Shown here piece by piece: positions 7,963-17,115 of a stretch of DNA of 64,000 bases. Below the pieces are notes generated by a model. The model was not told the origin of the DNA, made no database searches, and was given only the letters and a program-made list of their open reading frames with translations. Location: NCBI GenBank assembly GCA_016720595.1, contig JADKKI010000033.1, forward strand, positions 1 to 64,000, in the 5' to 3' direction. Within the stretch, counting starts at the first letter, position 1, and the number at the start of each line of letters is the position of its first letter. The stretch comes from Myxococcales bacterium. Its GTDB lineage: Bacteria; Myxococcota_A; Polyangia; Haliangiales; Haliangiaceae. The translations under genes and the position numbers were made by a program.

Positions 7963-8793
7963 ATGTTGTCGTCACCCTCGTTCGCCGCGTCCTTCACGCA
8001 CCGCGGGCGCCGGATCAGCTATCGCGAGCACGGTAGTGGTCCGCGCGTCGTCGTGCTCGCGCATGGCTTGCTCATGGACAGCCGGATGTACACGCGGCTC
8101 GCGCCCGCGCTCGCAGCCCGGGGCCATCGGGTGATCACCGTCGATCTACCGGGCCATGGGGACTCGGATCAGCCGCACGACATGACCGCGTACTCGATGC
8201 AGCAGTATGGCCGCGACGTGATCGCGCTCCTCGATCACCTCGGGTTGACGCAGGCGGTCGTGGGAGGAACGTCTCTCGGTGCGAACGTCGCCCTCGAGGT
8301 CGCCGTGCTGGCACCGTCGCGCGTCCGTGCGCTGGTGCTCGAGATGCCGGTGCTCGAGAACGCACTCCCCGCCGCTGCGGGGGCATTCGTGCCGCTGGCG
8401 CTCGCTCTCCGGATCAGCCGGGGAGCGATGGGCGTGGTCGCGGCGCTCGCCCGGAGGATCCCGCGCACCTACTTCCTGGTCGACCTCATGATCGACTTCA
8501 TCCGCCGCGATCCGGCGGCCTCGCTCGCCGTGCTCGATGGGCTGATCTTCGGCCGTGTGGCCCCGCCGATCGAGGAGCGTCGGGCGTTGCATCACCCCAC
8601 GCTGGTGATCGGGCATCCTTCGGATCCGATCCATCCGTTCAGCGATGCCGATCGGATCGCGCGCGAGCTCGCCAACGCGCAGCTCGTCACCGCGAGCTCG
8701 ATCCTTGAATGGCGGCGGCGCCCGGAGCGCCTGGATCAGGTGCTGGCGCAGTTCCTCGACGAAGTGTGGTTGCCACAGGTGGTCGCGGCGTAG
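7963..8793 (+). CDS. Alpha/beta-fold hydrolase
   Basis: 276 residues from ATG 7963; an upstream in-frame ATG at 7834 was rejected because of the -10-like box in between and the lack of family sequence. An oxyanion-hole segment LAHGLLMDSRMY, an LPGHGDSD loop and a nucleophile elbow GGTSLGAN (Ser104) mark the fold, and an acid is likely in IGHPSDPIH. The usual catalytic His near the C-terminus is not evident; that segment reads SSILEWRRRPERL. The last 107 bases overlap the convergent acyltransferase gene. With that acyltransferase and the acyl-CoA ligase it suggests lipid ester turnover, though the substrate is unknown. Confidence 0.85.
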   Translation: MLSSPSFAASFTHRGRRISYREHGSGPRVVVLAHGLLMDSRMYTRLAPALAARGHRVITVDLPGHGDSDQPHDMTAYSMQQYGRDVIALLDHLGLTQAVVGGTSLGANVALEVAVLAPSRVRALVLEMPVLENALPAAAGAFVPLALALRISRGAMGVVAALARRIPRTYFLVDLMIDFIRRDPAASLAVLDGLIFGRVAPPIEERRALHHPTLVIGHPSDPIHPFSDADRIARELANAQLVTASSILEWRRRPERLDQVLAQFLDEVWLPQVVAA

Positions 8794-9748
8794 CTCGCTG
8801 TCCGAGCAGAAACCTGCGGTCCCGCGAGATCCGGTCGAGCCCCGCTTGCATCGCGGCCTCGACGTCGCGATAGCAGCGCTCCAGGTCGGCAGGGCACTCG
8901 GCGCTGTTGGGGCCGAGATCGGGCCAGGTCATCGGCGGAAGGAACGCGAGCGTGGTCTGCGCCGGCAGCGGCAGATATGGGACGTACCCCGAGGTCAGGC
9001 CCCACGGTAGCGAGAGCACGATCGGCAGGACCTCGCTCCGGGCCCAGGCGTGGGCGTGCAGCAGGCGTGCGAGGCGATCTCCTCGCCACAGCACGATCAG
9101 CTGCTCGTGCGTCCCCACCGTGACGACCGGGACGATCGGCACGCCCTCCCGGAGCGCGAGCTTCAGGAACCCCTTGCGCCCGGCGAGCTCGATCTGGTGG
9201 CGCTCACGAAACGGTCGGAACGTGTCCATGTCGGACCCAGGGTAGACGAGCACGCCGGCCCCCGCCGCGAAGGCGTGGTGCGCGCTGTCGTGGCCAGCGC
9301 GCAGGATCCCGAGGCGTGATGCGTACCGTCGCAGCGTCGGATCGTCGAACAGGAAGTCGTGTGCGAGTGCGAAGATCGCCCGGCCGGGGCCGAACTGATC
9401 GTGGATCGCGAGCGCCGTGAAGAACCCCTCACTCGGGAGCAGCCCGCCACAATGGTTGCCGACGAACAGCACCGGTCCGCTCGCGGGCACGTGCTCCACG
9501 CCCTCGATCCGCGACCGGAAGTAGTAGTGGCCCAGCACACGCCACAGGTCGCACAGCAGCGAGACGAGCTCCGGATCTCGACCGTTCACGTCGTCGGCGG
9601 TCACGCTCGGGGGGCGCCCGATCGATCGGTCGAACGCGAACTTCATGAACCGTGCGACCAGCCGGGGTGGACTGAGCAAGACCTTGCGGTCCTCCGCCGG
9701 GATCAGTCGTTCGGCGCGCGCGAGCCAGTCCACGACCTCGGTCCACAT
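8687..9748 (-). CDS. Lysophospholipid/glycerolipid acyltransferase family protein
   Basis: 353 residues from ATG 9748, which has an AGGA site at good spacing; an alternative ATG is 9766. The acceptor-site block GPVLFVGNHCGGLLPSEG (His at about 99) is followed by a YPGSDMDTFRPF segment and REGVPIVPVVTVG, typical of PlsC-like acyltransferases of the DAGAT-related branch. In that branch the acidic residue follows the His at longer spacing than HX4D, and here it is Glu. No strong membrane helix is seen. It is divergent from an acyl-CoA ligase that could supply its donor. The Arg/Pro/Ala-rich last 35 residues lie over the 3' end of the convergent hydrolase. Confidence 0.85.
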   Translation of the reverse strand: MWTEVVDWLARAERLIPAEDRKVLLSPPRLVARFMKFAFDRSIGRPPSVTADDVNGRDPELVSLLCDLWRVLGHYYFRSRIEGVEHVPASGPVLFVGNHCGGLLPSEGFFTALAIHDQFGPGRAIFALAHDFLFDDPTLRRYASRLGILRAGHDSAHHAFAAGAGVLVYPGSDMDTFRPFRERHQIELAGRKGFLKLALREGVPIVPVVTVGTHEQLIVLWRGDRLARLLHAHAWARSEVLPIVLSLPWGLTSGYVPYLPLPAQTTLAFLPPMTWPDLGPNSAECPADLERCYRDVEAAMQAGLDRISRDRRFLLGQRATPRPPVATTLRRGTAPAPDPGAPGAAAIQGSSSR

Positions 9749-9835
9749 GCCGGGTCCTGGATGCATGCCACGCGCCGCAGAAGGTGCGGCCCGGGCGCGC
9801 AGACCGTGCGCTGCGGTCGCGTGCCCTGCACCGGC

Positions 9836-11695
9836 ATGTCGAATGCACCGCTCGAGCTGATGACGACGGCACCTGCTCCGTTCCTCAACCTGATCGAGCT
9901 GGCGCGCTCGAGCGTGACGCGGTTCGCCACGCGTCCGCTGTTCGGCGAGGCGCGCGACGGGGCGTGGCGATGGACCAGCTACGCCGAATGGCACGCTGGA
10001 GTCGAGGCGCTCCGCGTTGGCCTCGCCGCCCTCGGAGTGCACCCCGGCGATCGAATCGCGGTGGTCTCGCGCAACTGCGCGGCGTGGGCGACGGCGGCGT
10101 ACGCGACGTACGGACTGGGCGCCGCCTTCGTACCGATGTACGAGGTTCAGCGCCCCGACGACTGGGAGTTCATCCTCCGCGACTGCGGCGCCACCGTCGT
10201 GTTCGCGCGAACGCCGGCGATCGCCACCGCACTCGAGGCGATGCGGCCGCGGCTTCCTGCGCTGCGGCACGTGCTGGTCTTCGAGACCAGCGACGACGAT
10301 CCTCGTTCTCTCCGCGCAGTGCAGCAGCGTGGCCGCGCCGAGCCGAGCGCCCCCTACGCGGTCGCCCCTGACGACGTCGCGGGGCTGGTCTACACCTCGG
10401 GGACCACCGGCTTCCCCAAGGGCGTGATCCTCACGCACGCCAACCTGACGTCGAACGTGGCGGCGACGATCGCGGCGTTTCCGATCGGGCCGACCGATCG
10501 CACGCTGTCGTTCCTCCCGTGGGCGCACGTCTACGGCCAGGTCTGCGAGCTGCACATCCTGATCGCGGTCGGTGCCTCGACCGCCTTCAACGCCGACACC
10601 GAGCACTTGCTCGACGACCTACGCGAGGTCAAGCCGACCATCCTGGTCGCCGTCCCTCGGATCTTCAACCGCCTCCACGCGTCGGTGCGCACGCAGATCG
10701 AGCGTCGTCCGCGATTGATCCAGCGCCTGTTCTGGCGTGGGCTCGATGCCTCGATCCGCCGCCGCCGCGGCGAGTCTCTCGACATCTGGGATCGCGTCAC
10801 GTGCTGGCTCGCCGGGTTCCTGTTCGCCGCGATCCGCCGCAAGCTCGGCGGTCAGCTGCGCTATGCGATCAGCGCCAGCGCGACGCTCTCCCGCGAGGTT
10901 GGCGCGTTCATCGATGCGCTCGGGATCGAGGTCTACGAGGGCTACGGGCTGACCGAGACCTCGCCCGTCGTGGCGATGAACCGGCCGGGCAAGCGGAAGC
11001 TCGGCAGCGTGGGGCTCCCGATCGCGAACGTCCGGATCGAGCTCGACACCCGTCGAGGCGACGCCCCCGGGGAGGGCGAGATCATCGTCCATGGCCCGAA
11101 CGTCATGCGGGGCTACCACGCGCGGCCCGAGGAGAACGCGCGGGTGTTCACCGCTGACGGCGGTCTGCACACCGGCGACCTCGGCCGGATCGACGCCGAC
11201 GGCTATCTCTTCATCACCGGCAGGATCAAGGAGCAGTACAAGCTCGAGAACGGCAAGTATGTGATGCCGAGCCCACTCGAGGAGAAGCTCGCCCTGTCAC
11301 CGTTCATCCGCAACGTGATGCTGTATGGCGCCGATCGTCCATACAACGTCGCGCTGGTGGTGATCGATGCCGACCGCGTGCGCCAGTGGGCGGCCGAGCT
11401 CGGGCTGCCGCTGGCGAACGATCTCACCCAGGACGAGCGTGTGTGCGCGCTGATCCGCGACGAGCTCGACCGGTGCGGGAAGGATCTCAGGTCGTTCGAA
11501 CGACCGCGAGAATGCACGCTCACCACCACGGAGCTCACCATCGAGAACGGCCTGCTCACGCCGACCCTCAAGCTCAAGCGGCGGGAGATGGTCGAGCGAT
11601 TCGGTGCGGCGCTCGCGGCGCTCTACGACCCACCGCCACGAGAAGCTTTGGCCGTGCGCGGAGGTGAGCCGCTGGGTGCGCCACACCCGCATTAG
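9836..11695 (+). CDS. AMP-dependent long-chain fatty-acid-CoA ligase (FadD/FACL type)
   Basis: 619 residues from ATG 9836 (ATG 9860 is a close alternative; neither has a strong ribosome site). The adenylation-domain motifs are present in order: P-loop YTSGTTGFPKG, the WAHVYGQ region, YGLTETSP, the hinge HTGDLGRIDADGY, and the C-terminal catalytic lysine region KEQYKLENGKYVMP. The KYVMPSPLEEKL form is typical of long-chain acyl-CoA synthetases. It activates fatty acids with ATP and CoA in the cytoplasm or at the membrane. The promoter region of 87 bases is shared with the acyltransferase. The stop overlaps the convergent PLP-enzyme stop by 4 bases. Confidence 0.93.
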   Translation: MSNAPLELMTTAPAPFLNLIELARSSVTRFATRPLFGEARDGAWRWTSYAEWHAGVEALRVGLAALGVHPGDRIAVVSRNCAAWATAAYATYGLGAAFVPMYEVQRPDDWEFILRDCGATVVFARTPAIATALEAMRPRLPALRHVLVFETSDDDPRSLRAVQQRGRAEPSAPYAVAPDDVAGLVYTSGTTGFPKGVILTHANLTSNVAATIAAFPIGPTDRTLSFLPWAHVYGQVCELHILIAVGASTAFNADTEHLLDDLREVKPTILVAVPRIFNRLHASVRTQIERRPRLIQRLFWRGLDASIRRRRGESLDIWDRVTCWLAGFLFAAIRRKLGGQLRYAISASATLSREVGAFIDALGIEVYEGYGLTETSPVVAMNRPGKRKLGSVGLPIANVRIELDTRRGDAPGEGEIIVHGPNVMRGYHARPEENARVFTADGGLHTGDLGRIDADGYLFITGRIKEQYKLENGKYVMPSPLEEKLALSPFIRNVMLYGADRPYNVALVVIDADRVRQWAAELGLPLANDLTQDERVCALIRDELDRCGKDLRSFERPRECTLTTTELTIENGLLTPTLKLKRREMVERFGAALAALYDPPPREALAVRGGEPLGAPHPH

Positions 11696-12780
11696 AGCGG
11701 GGCGCTCCAGCTCGTCGCCGCGGGTGCGCGCAGCCAGTCGACGAGCGCGCGGGGCGCGGCGCCGAGCGCCTCGAGCGTCGGCGATCCGAGCACGGCCTCG
11801 GACTTGGTCGCCCAGAACACGAGCGGCCCCACGCCATCGCGGTGCAGCCGGAGCAGCGCGGCGGCGGCCTTCGCGGAGTACACGCCATCGAGCCGCGGGC
11901 CGCGGTGGCGGGTGAGCGTGGCGAGCGCAGCAAGGCTCTGCGGAGTAGGGTGGCCGTAGCCGGGCCCGAGCTCGCGGCCATCGACCACGAGCCGCGCCCT
12001 CAGCTCGCGGACGCCGATGTGGACGCGTGGGCCGCCGAGCCGCGCCACGCGCGCGAGGGTGGCGTGCGCGAGGTTCACGATCATGGCGTACGACGTCACG
12101 GGCCACGGCGTGACGCGTACACCGTGCACGATCGGCACCGGCCATCGCCACACGCCGACGGCGTGCGCGAGCTGGAGGCCGGCGAGGAGCCCGGCCGCGG
12201 TGCACGTGCTGCCGATCGGGAGCACGATCCGCGCCGGTGGCGGCGCCAGGCCGGCCTCGATCTGCTCCGCCAGCTCGAACGCCGCGGCGAGGGCGCCGAA
12301 CGTGCCGATCGTCGTGGCGCCGCCGGGCGGCATCACCACGGCGTGGCGATCGCGCCGCGCGAGGGCGAGGCCCACGAACGGGAGCAGCGCGACGGAGCGG
12401 ACGCGCACCAGCTCGCAGCGAGTGTCGATGATCGCACCAGCGTTCTCGATCGCCCACGAGCTCTGCGGCTGGGGGAACAGCAGCGCCGCGCCGGTCAGCC
12501 CGGCCCGCGCGGCGTGGACCAGCATCGCGACCACGTGGTTCGAGCCATAGGCGCCGAGCCCCCAGATCTTGGTCGCGCCGCGCTCACGTGCGTGACCGAA
12601 CCAGACCTCCAGCGTGCGGATCTTGTTCCCACCGTACGTCGGGTGGGATTGACCCTCGTGCTTGATCCAGACCTCGCGGCCCGCGATCGAGGAGCTCCGG
12701 AGGGGCGTGGGCCACGTGCCGAGCTCGACCGACGGGACCCGCGCCGCGAGACTGGGGAGGTGACGCGCGAGGGAGCGCAT
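11692..12780 (-). CDS. PLP-dependent enzyme of the ACC deaminase / D-cysteine desulfhydrase family
   Basis: 362 residues. The fold-type II signature is clear: TPLRS, then IKHEGQSHPTYGGNKIRTLE with Lys53 as the probable PLP Schiff-base lysine. GAYGSNHVVAM follows as the substrate-side Asn loop, then the glycine-rich phosphate loop LPIGSTCTAAGLLAGL. Family members deaminate 1-aminocyclopropane-1-carboxylate or desulfhydrate D-cysteine; the specificity residues are not decidable by eye. Cytoplasmic. It lies 23 bases beyond the yggX gene on the same strand, so co-transcription is possible. Confidence 0.85.
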   Translation of the reverse strand: MRSLARHLPSLAARVPSVELGTWPTPLRSSSIAGREVWIKHEGQSHPTYGGNKIRTLEVWFGHARERGATKIWGLGAYGSNHVVAMLVHAARAGLTGAALLFPQPQSSWAIENAGAIIDTRCELVRVRSVALLPFVGLALARRDRHAVVMPPGGATTIGTFGALAAAFELAEQIEAGLAPPPARIVLPIGSTCTAAGLLAGLQLAHAVGVWRWPVPIVHGVRVTPWPVTSYAMIVNLAHATLARVARLGGPRVHIGVRELRARLVVDGRELGPGYGHPTPQSLAALATLTRHRGPRLDGVYSAKAAAALLRLHRDGVGPLVFWATKSEAVLGSPTLEALGAAPRALVDWLRAPAATSWSAPL

Positions 12781-12803
12781 CGACACGATCGACCGGCCTT
12801 CGG

Positions 12804-13088
12804 TCAGTGCTCGTGGTCGTGCTTCACCGGCACGTAGTCGGCCGGGGTGGTCCCGCCATCGCCGAACAGGAAGGCCTCGCACTGCTCCTTGAGCACCTCG
12901 TGGGACTTCTTCTGCGTGAGATCGAGCCGCCACTCGTTGACGAGCTTCTTCGAGTGCTCGATCCACAGCTTCCAGGCATCCGCGGAGATGGTCTCGAAGA
13001 TCCGCTGGCCCAGGGCATCGGTAAACGGCTTGTAGGGGAGACCGGGCAGGGTCTCCTTGAGCTTCGCGCACTGGACGGTCCGGGTCAT
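12804..13088 (-). CDS. yggX: Oxidative damage protection protein / probable Fe(2+)-trafficking protein YggX
   Basis: 94 residues. It starts MTRTVQCAKLKE, with the conserved Cys at position 7, and continues GLPYKPFTDALGQRIFETISADAWKLW, the typical YggX block, then LINEWRL-like and EQCEAFLFG segments. Family members are about 90 residues and protect iron-sulfur enzymes from superoxide. The ATG at 13088 was chosen over an in-frame ATG three codons upstream because it matches the family N-terminus. A short His/Asp/Glu-rich tail (PVKHDHEH) is extra to the core and could bind metal. Confidence 0.9.
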   Translation of the reverse strand: MTRTVQCAKLKETLPGLPYKPFTDALGQRIFETISADAWKLWIEHSKKLVNEWRLDLTQKKSHEVLKEQCEAFLFGDGGTTPADYVPVKHDHEH

Positions 13089-13194
13089 CGGCGGCATTCG
13101 AGCGCGTTTCTCGCCCCACGGCAAGCCCCCAGGTCCTCGTGGTTTCGCGCACATGCCCGGTCGATCGAACTTCAGGTGACGGCATCGCTTCGAC

Positions 13195-13200
13195 TACGAT
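13195..13200 (+). promoter_or_regulatory. TACGAT -10-like box, 6 bases before ATG 13207
   Basis: TACGAT then 6 bases then ATG. With normal -10 to +1 spacing the transcript would start on the start codon of the PHP lipoprotein. A weak TTCAGG is 18 bases upstream. Confidence 0.45.
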
Positions 13201-13206
13201 GAGTAA

Positions 13207-16200
13207 ATGGGACGAAGTCGCCTTGTTTGCCTCACCGTTGCCTTCGCGTTGACCGGGTGTGGTGACGATGGGGGCGGCCTCAGCGACTACTATCCAGATC
13301 TGCCGAAGGAGACCGGCGAGCCGCAGGCGGTGTTCGCCGGCGAGGTCACGGAGGCGGCGCAGCTCGTCACCGGCCCCGCGCAGAGCGGCCTCGTCGGCGA
13401 CTTCTTCATCAAGAACGATCGCGTGACGTTCATCATCCAAGCTCCCACCCGCGTGATCGGCGTGATCCCGCAGGGTGGCAACGTGGTCGATGCGGTGCTC
13501 ACCGATGGCACCAAGCAGATCGTCGAGGATCACTTCGGCGAGCTCGGCCTGATCTACCTGCTCGGTCGCACCTGCGATCCGGATCGGATCGAGATCGTGC
13601 GCGATGGCTCGAAGGGCGGGGTCGCCGTGATCCGCGCGATCGGCAAGGCCGCGACCGATGACTTCCTGAACCTGAAGGGCATCGGCGTCTTGCCCGTCGA
13701 TCCCACCGTCGATCCCGACATCGACGATGGCGTCCTGTGCGCCACGACCTACGTGCTCGCGCCGGGCTCGACGAGCCTCGCCATCCACCACTCGCTGTTC
13801 AACGATGGCCCCGACAACGTTGCCGGCCCAATGGGCACGCTCGCTGACACGGGCGGGTTCACAGAGGGCTGGACCAACGCGTCGGGCTTCCAGCGCGCCG
13901 ACATCTCCGCGCTGACCTCGCTGTCCCGCCCGCAGCCGATCGACTACGTGCTGTATCAGGGGCCCGGCGTCGCGTACGGCATCGTGCCGCGCCACGCCGT
14001 CCCGGTCGAGCATGCACAGGCGGTGGTCGCCGGCGTCTCGATCTTCCTCGATGGCAACTCGTCGATTCTCGATATCCTCCAGAAGGACAAGTACTTCCTC
14101 CACATGAACAAGGGGAAGGGCGTGCTCCAGAGCTACGACTTCGTGGTTGGCAAGGACGGCGCGGACGTCGACGAGGTCTACCGCACGGGCAATGGCGAGG
14201 AGCTGCGCCCGGTCTCGGGCCGCGTCGACCTCTCCGGCGGCGGTGCCGCGCTCGGTGCTCGGGTCGGCGTGTTCCTCGATGGCAACGGCAACGGCCAGCT
14301 CGATCCGATCGATGTCGATGCCGATGGCAACGGCCAGCCCGACGACAAGATCCTGTCCTACATGGACGTCGCCGTGGATGGGACGTTCTCCGGCAACCTC
14401 CCCACGACGGCGGGCAACCTGTTGCTCCGGGCCGAGGTCAAGAATGTCGGACGCTCTCCCGCGCAACCGATCGCCGCCACCATGAGCTTCGTCGTCCCGT
14501 CACCCATCAAGGTCGACTTCCAGATCCTCGATCAGGACACCACCATGCCGATCCCCGGCCGGCTCCTCGTGATCGGTGACCATCCGGCATTCCCCGACCA
14601 GCGCGTGTTCGAGACCTATGACCGCCGCGACGGCCTGGTCACCCAGGCGCACGCGATCCGCGGCACCACCGTCGATGTCGGCGATGGCGTGGATCCGCCG
14701 CTGTACCTGCCGGCCAACGGCAACTACCGGGTGTACGCCTCGCGCGGTACCGAGTGGTCGGTCGCGTCACTGCCGGTGACCGGCGCCGCCAACGCGAACC
14801 TCACGTTGACGCTCAAGCACGTGGTGCCCACGCCTGGCTACCTCGCCTCCGACTGGCACATCCACCAGATCGGCTCGCCCGACTCGAACGTGATGAGCGA
14901 CGAGCGCATCCGCTCGGCCGTGTCCTCGGGCACGGAGATGTTCGCGGTCACCGATCACGACTACGTCTCCGATCTCCAGCCACTCGTCGAGCAGATGCAC
15001 CTGCAGCAGTACCTCCGGGTGCTGCCTGGCATCGAGGTCACGCCCTTCGCCTACGGTCACTTCAACAGCTGGCCGATCGCGCCCGACAACGACTCGGCGA
15101 GCCACGGCGCGATCGACTGGGGAAGGGGCCGCGAAGGCTATGCGATGACCCCGGGCGAGATCTTCCAGGCGATGCGCGATCGCGGCGGCAAGATGGTGCA
15201 GGTCAACCACCCGCGCGGCTCGGGCTTCACCGAGTTCCAGGCCGCGTGGAACCGCGCGAACGTCAAGTACGACTACACGAGCCGGATGATCTTCGGCGAC
15301 TACGAGAGAGCGAGCGTGCCGAACGACTACCTCCGCCTCCCCGGCGAATCGCTGTGGAGCGACCAGTTCAATGGCCTCGAGATCTGGAACGGGTTCGCGA
15401 TCTCGGACTCGAACCTGGACGGTCTGCGCGAGATCAAGAGCCTCGATCGCGTGATGCGAGACTGGCTGAGCATGCTCTCGCTCGGGTTGTTCGTGACCCC
15501 GGCGGGTAACAGCGACACCCACACCAGCGTCACCGACCCGGTCGGGATGCCGCGCACGTACGTCCGCGTGGGCGATGACTCCTCGAGCGCGCTGGTCAAC
15601 GGCACCGCCGTGGATGCGGTGCTGCAGACCCAGCTCGGCGCCAACAACACGCCACGCGACGTGGTGGTGACCAACGGGCCGATGCTCGACATCAAGGTCG
15701 GATCCGTGAACGCGATCGGTCGCGTGTTCCCGTCCCCGGGCGGCGCGCCGATCACGCTGACGGTGACGATGACCTCGCCCGACTGGGCCGAGTTCGACAC
15801 GCTCGAGGTGTTCGCCAACACCACCCCGGACGCGGCCCCGAAGCAGGAAGGCGACACCACCCTGGTGCCGCTGCAGTGCTGGACCACGCGCACGATCGCG
15901 AACCTCGCGATGAACGATCCCTGCAAGCGCGCGGCGATGCCCGCGCAGGCGATGACCGTGCAGCTCGCCAACATCCCGGGCCCCGGCAGCTACAAGCGCT
16001 ACGAGGCCCAGGTCTCGGTCACGCTGGACGCGCAGGACATCGTCACCCGTGCGGGAGCGACCGGCACCGATGCGTGGCTGGTGTTCCGGGTCCGTGGGGA
16101 CCGCGCGACCTTCCCGATCATGCTGAACGATGCGCTCGCGGATGCCGCGTCCCGGGCCGCGGCCCTCGGAGGCGACTTCACGACGATCCGGACAGCCCTG

Positions 16201-16290
16201 ACCGGCAAGGGCGTGCCGGCGACGGCCGTGGCGTCCCCCGTGTTCATCGATTTCGACGGCGGGGGCTACCGGGCGCCGTTCGCGCCCTAG
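13207..16290 (+). CDS. Large lipoprotein with PHP/CehA-McbA-type metallohydrolase domain
   Basis: 1027 residues. A lipobox FALTGC near residue 18 makes it a lipoprotein. The N-terminal half (to about residue 530) is beta-rich and includes an EF-hand-like Asp-rich stretch (DGNGNGQLDPIDVDADGNG). The PHP domain begins at about residue 549 with DWHIHQIG and continues with TDHDYVSDL, a PGIEVTPF metal site and VNHPRGSG. CehA/McbA-type PHP proteins hydrolyse phosphoesters or carbamates with divalent metals. The C-terminal 200 residues look like another beta domain. It is probably exported to the outer membrane or periplasm. It stands alone, 75 bases ahead of exbB. Confidence 0.85.
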   Translation: MGRSRLVCLTVAFALTGCGDDGGGLSDYYPDLPKETGEPQAVFAGEVTEAAQLVTGPAQSGLVGDFFIKNDRVTFIIQAPTRVIGVIPQGGNVVDAVLTDGTKQIVEDHFGELGLIYLLGRTCDPDRIEIVRDGSKGGVAVIRAIGKAATDDFLNLKGIGVLPVDPTVDPDIDDGVLCATTYVLAPGSTSLAIHHSLFNDGPDNVAGPMGTLADTGGFTEGWTNASGFQRADISALTSLSRPQPIDYVLYQGPGVAYGIVPRHAVPVEHAQAVVAGVSIFLDGNSSILDILQKDKYFLHMNKGKGVLQSYDFVVGKDGADVDEVYRTGNGEELRPVSGRVDLSGGGAALGARVGVFLDGNGNGQLDPIDVDADGNGQPDDKILSYMDVAVDGTFSGNLPTTAGNLLLRAEVKNVGRSPAQPIAATMSFVVPSPIKVDFQILDQDTTMPIPGRLLVIGDHPAFPDQRVFETYDRRDGLVTQAHAIRGTTVDVGDGVDPPLYLPANGNYRVYASRGTEWSVASLPVTGAANANLTLTLKHVVPTPGYLASDWHIHQIGSPDSNVMSDERIRSAVSSGTEMFAVTDHDYVSDLQPLVEQMHLQQYLRVLPGIEVTPFAYGHFNSWPIAPDNDSASHGAIDWGRGREGYAMTPGEIFQAMRDRGGKMVQVNHPRGSGFTEFQAAWNRANVKYDYTSRMIFGDYERASVPNDYLRLPGESLWSDQFNGLEIWNGFAISDSNLDGLREIKSLDRVMRDWLSMLSLGLFVTPAGNSDTHTSVTDPVGMPRTYVRVGDDSSSALVNGTAVDAVLQTQLGANNTPRDVVVTNGPMLDIKVGSVNAIGRVFPSPGGAPITLTVTMTSPDWAEFDTLEVFANTTPDAAPKQEGDTTLVPLQCWTTRTIANLAMNDPCKRAAMPAQAMTVQLANIPGPGSYKRYEAQVSVTLDAQDIVTRAGATGTDAWLVFRVRGDRATFPIMLNDALADAASRAAALGGDFTTIRTALTGKGVPATAVASPVFIDFDGGGYRAPFAP

Positions 16291-16365
16291 TTCGGGATAG
16301 TTCGTACAATCGGTCCGCCGTCCTCCCCCGGGTCGGCGTGCTATCACAGGTGAAGGCACCTCTTC

Positions 16366-17115
16366 ATGGATCAGTCTGTCTGGGAGCTCATGAGTCACGG
16401 CGGCGGCGCGATGTACGTCGTCGTCGCGTTCTCGGTGATTGCTCTGGCCGTGGCCATCGAGCGTGCCATCGCCCAGTGGAACTTCGTCACCCGTGCGCGG
16501 TTGCTCGGGGATGCCGTGACCCGATGTCTCGGGCGCGGCGCGGTGGAGGAGGGGCGCTCCGCGTGCGAGCGCTCGCCGTCGCCGATCGCCGATGTGTTCC
16601 TGGTCGGCTACGAGCGGATGGGCCGCGCCAAGCCCGAGCACGTGGTCACCGCCGTCCACCGCGAGCGGCTGCGCGTGAACCAGGACCTCCGGTCCCGCCT
16701 GTGGATGCTCGGCACCATCGGCGCCACGGCGCCGTTCGTCGGTCTGTTCGGCACCGTCGTCGGCATCATGTCGGCGATGGGCGGCTTCAAGGGTGACGAG
16801 TCGGTGAAGTTCTCGATGGTGTCCGGGCCGATCTCCGAGGCACTGGTCGTCACCGCCGCGGGCATCCTCGTCGCCGTCGAGGCCGTCATCCTGTTCAACT
16901 TCTTCAGCCAGCGCGCGAACCGGATCGCCACCGAGATGAAGCTCCTGACGGACGAGTTCCTCGAGCTTCTCCTCGATCCGCCGACCGAGACCACCGCGCC
17001 GCGCAAGACCAAGAAGGACGCGGACGCCAAGTCCGAGAAGTCCGAGAAGTCCGACTCCAAGGAAACCTCCAAGCGGACGAAGGGTGACGACGATGGCGAT
17101 CGGGAAGCAGCCTGA
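16366..17115 (+). CDS. MotA/TolQ/ExbB proton-channel family protein
   Basis: 249 residues, preceded by GAAGG at good spacing. It has three membrane segments: about residues 12-30 (MYVVVAFSVIALAVAI), 115-145 (LGTIGATAPFVGLFGTVVGIM, the conserved channel signature) and 165-185 (ALVVTAAGILVAVEAVILFNFF). The C-terminus is an unusually long, highly charged Lys/Asp/Ser/Glu tail. It pairs with the overlapping ExbD to couple the proton gradient to an outer-membrane or envelope process. No TonB is encoded next to it; TonB-dependent import at 61-63 kb would be one possible client. Confidence 0.92.
   Translation: MDQSVWELMSHGGGAMYVVVAFSVIALAVAIERAIAQWNFVTRARLLGDAVTRCLGRGAVEEGRSACERSPSPIADVFLVGYERMGRAKPEHVVTAVHRERLRVNQDLRSRLWMLGTIGATAPFVGLFGTVVGIMSAMGGFKGDESVKFSMVSGPISEALVVTAAGILVAVEAVILFNFFSQRANRIATEMKLLTDEFLELLLDPPTETTAPRKTKKDADAKSEKSEKSDSKETSKRTKGDDDGDREAA

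Noticed and set aside
8687..10606. Extension of the acyltransferase frame to a start near 10606
   Set aside because: The added part is antisense to the well-supported acyl-CoA ligase and has no family sequence.
4812..11695. Ole-type olefin cluster (OleABCD) suggested by ketosynthases, hydrolase and AMP ligase
   Set aside because: No reductase (OleD) is present, the hydrolase is not OleB-like, and the ligase looks like a long-chain acyl-CoA synthetase.
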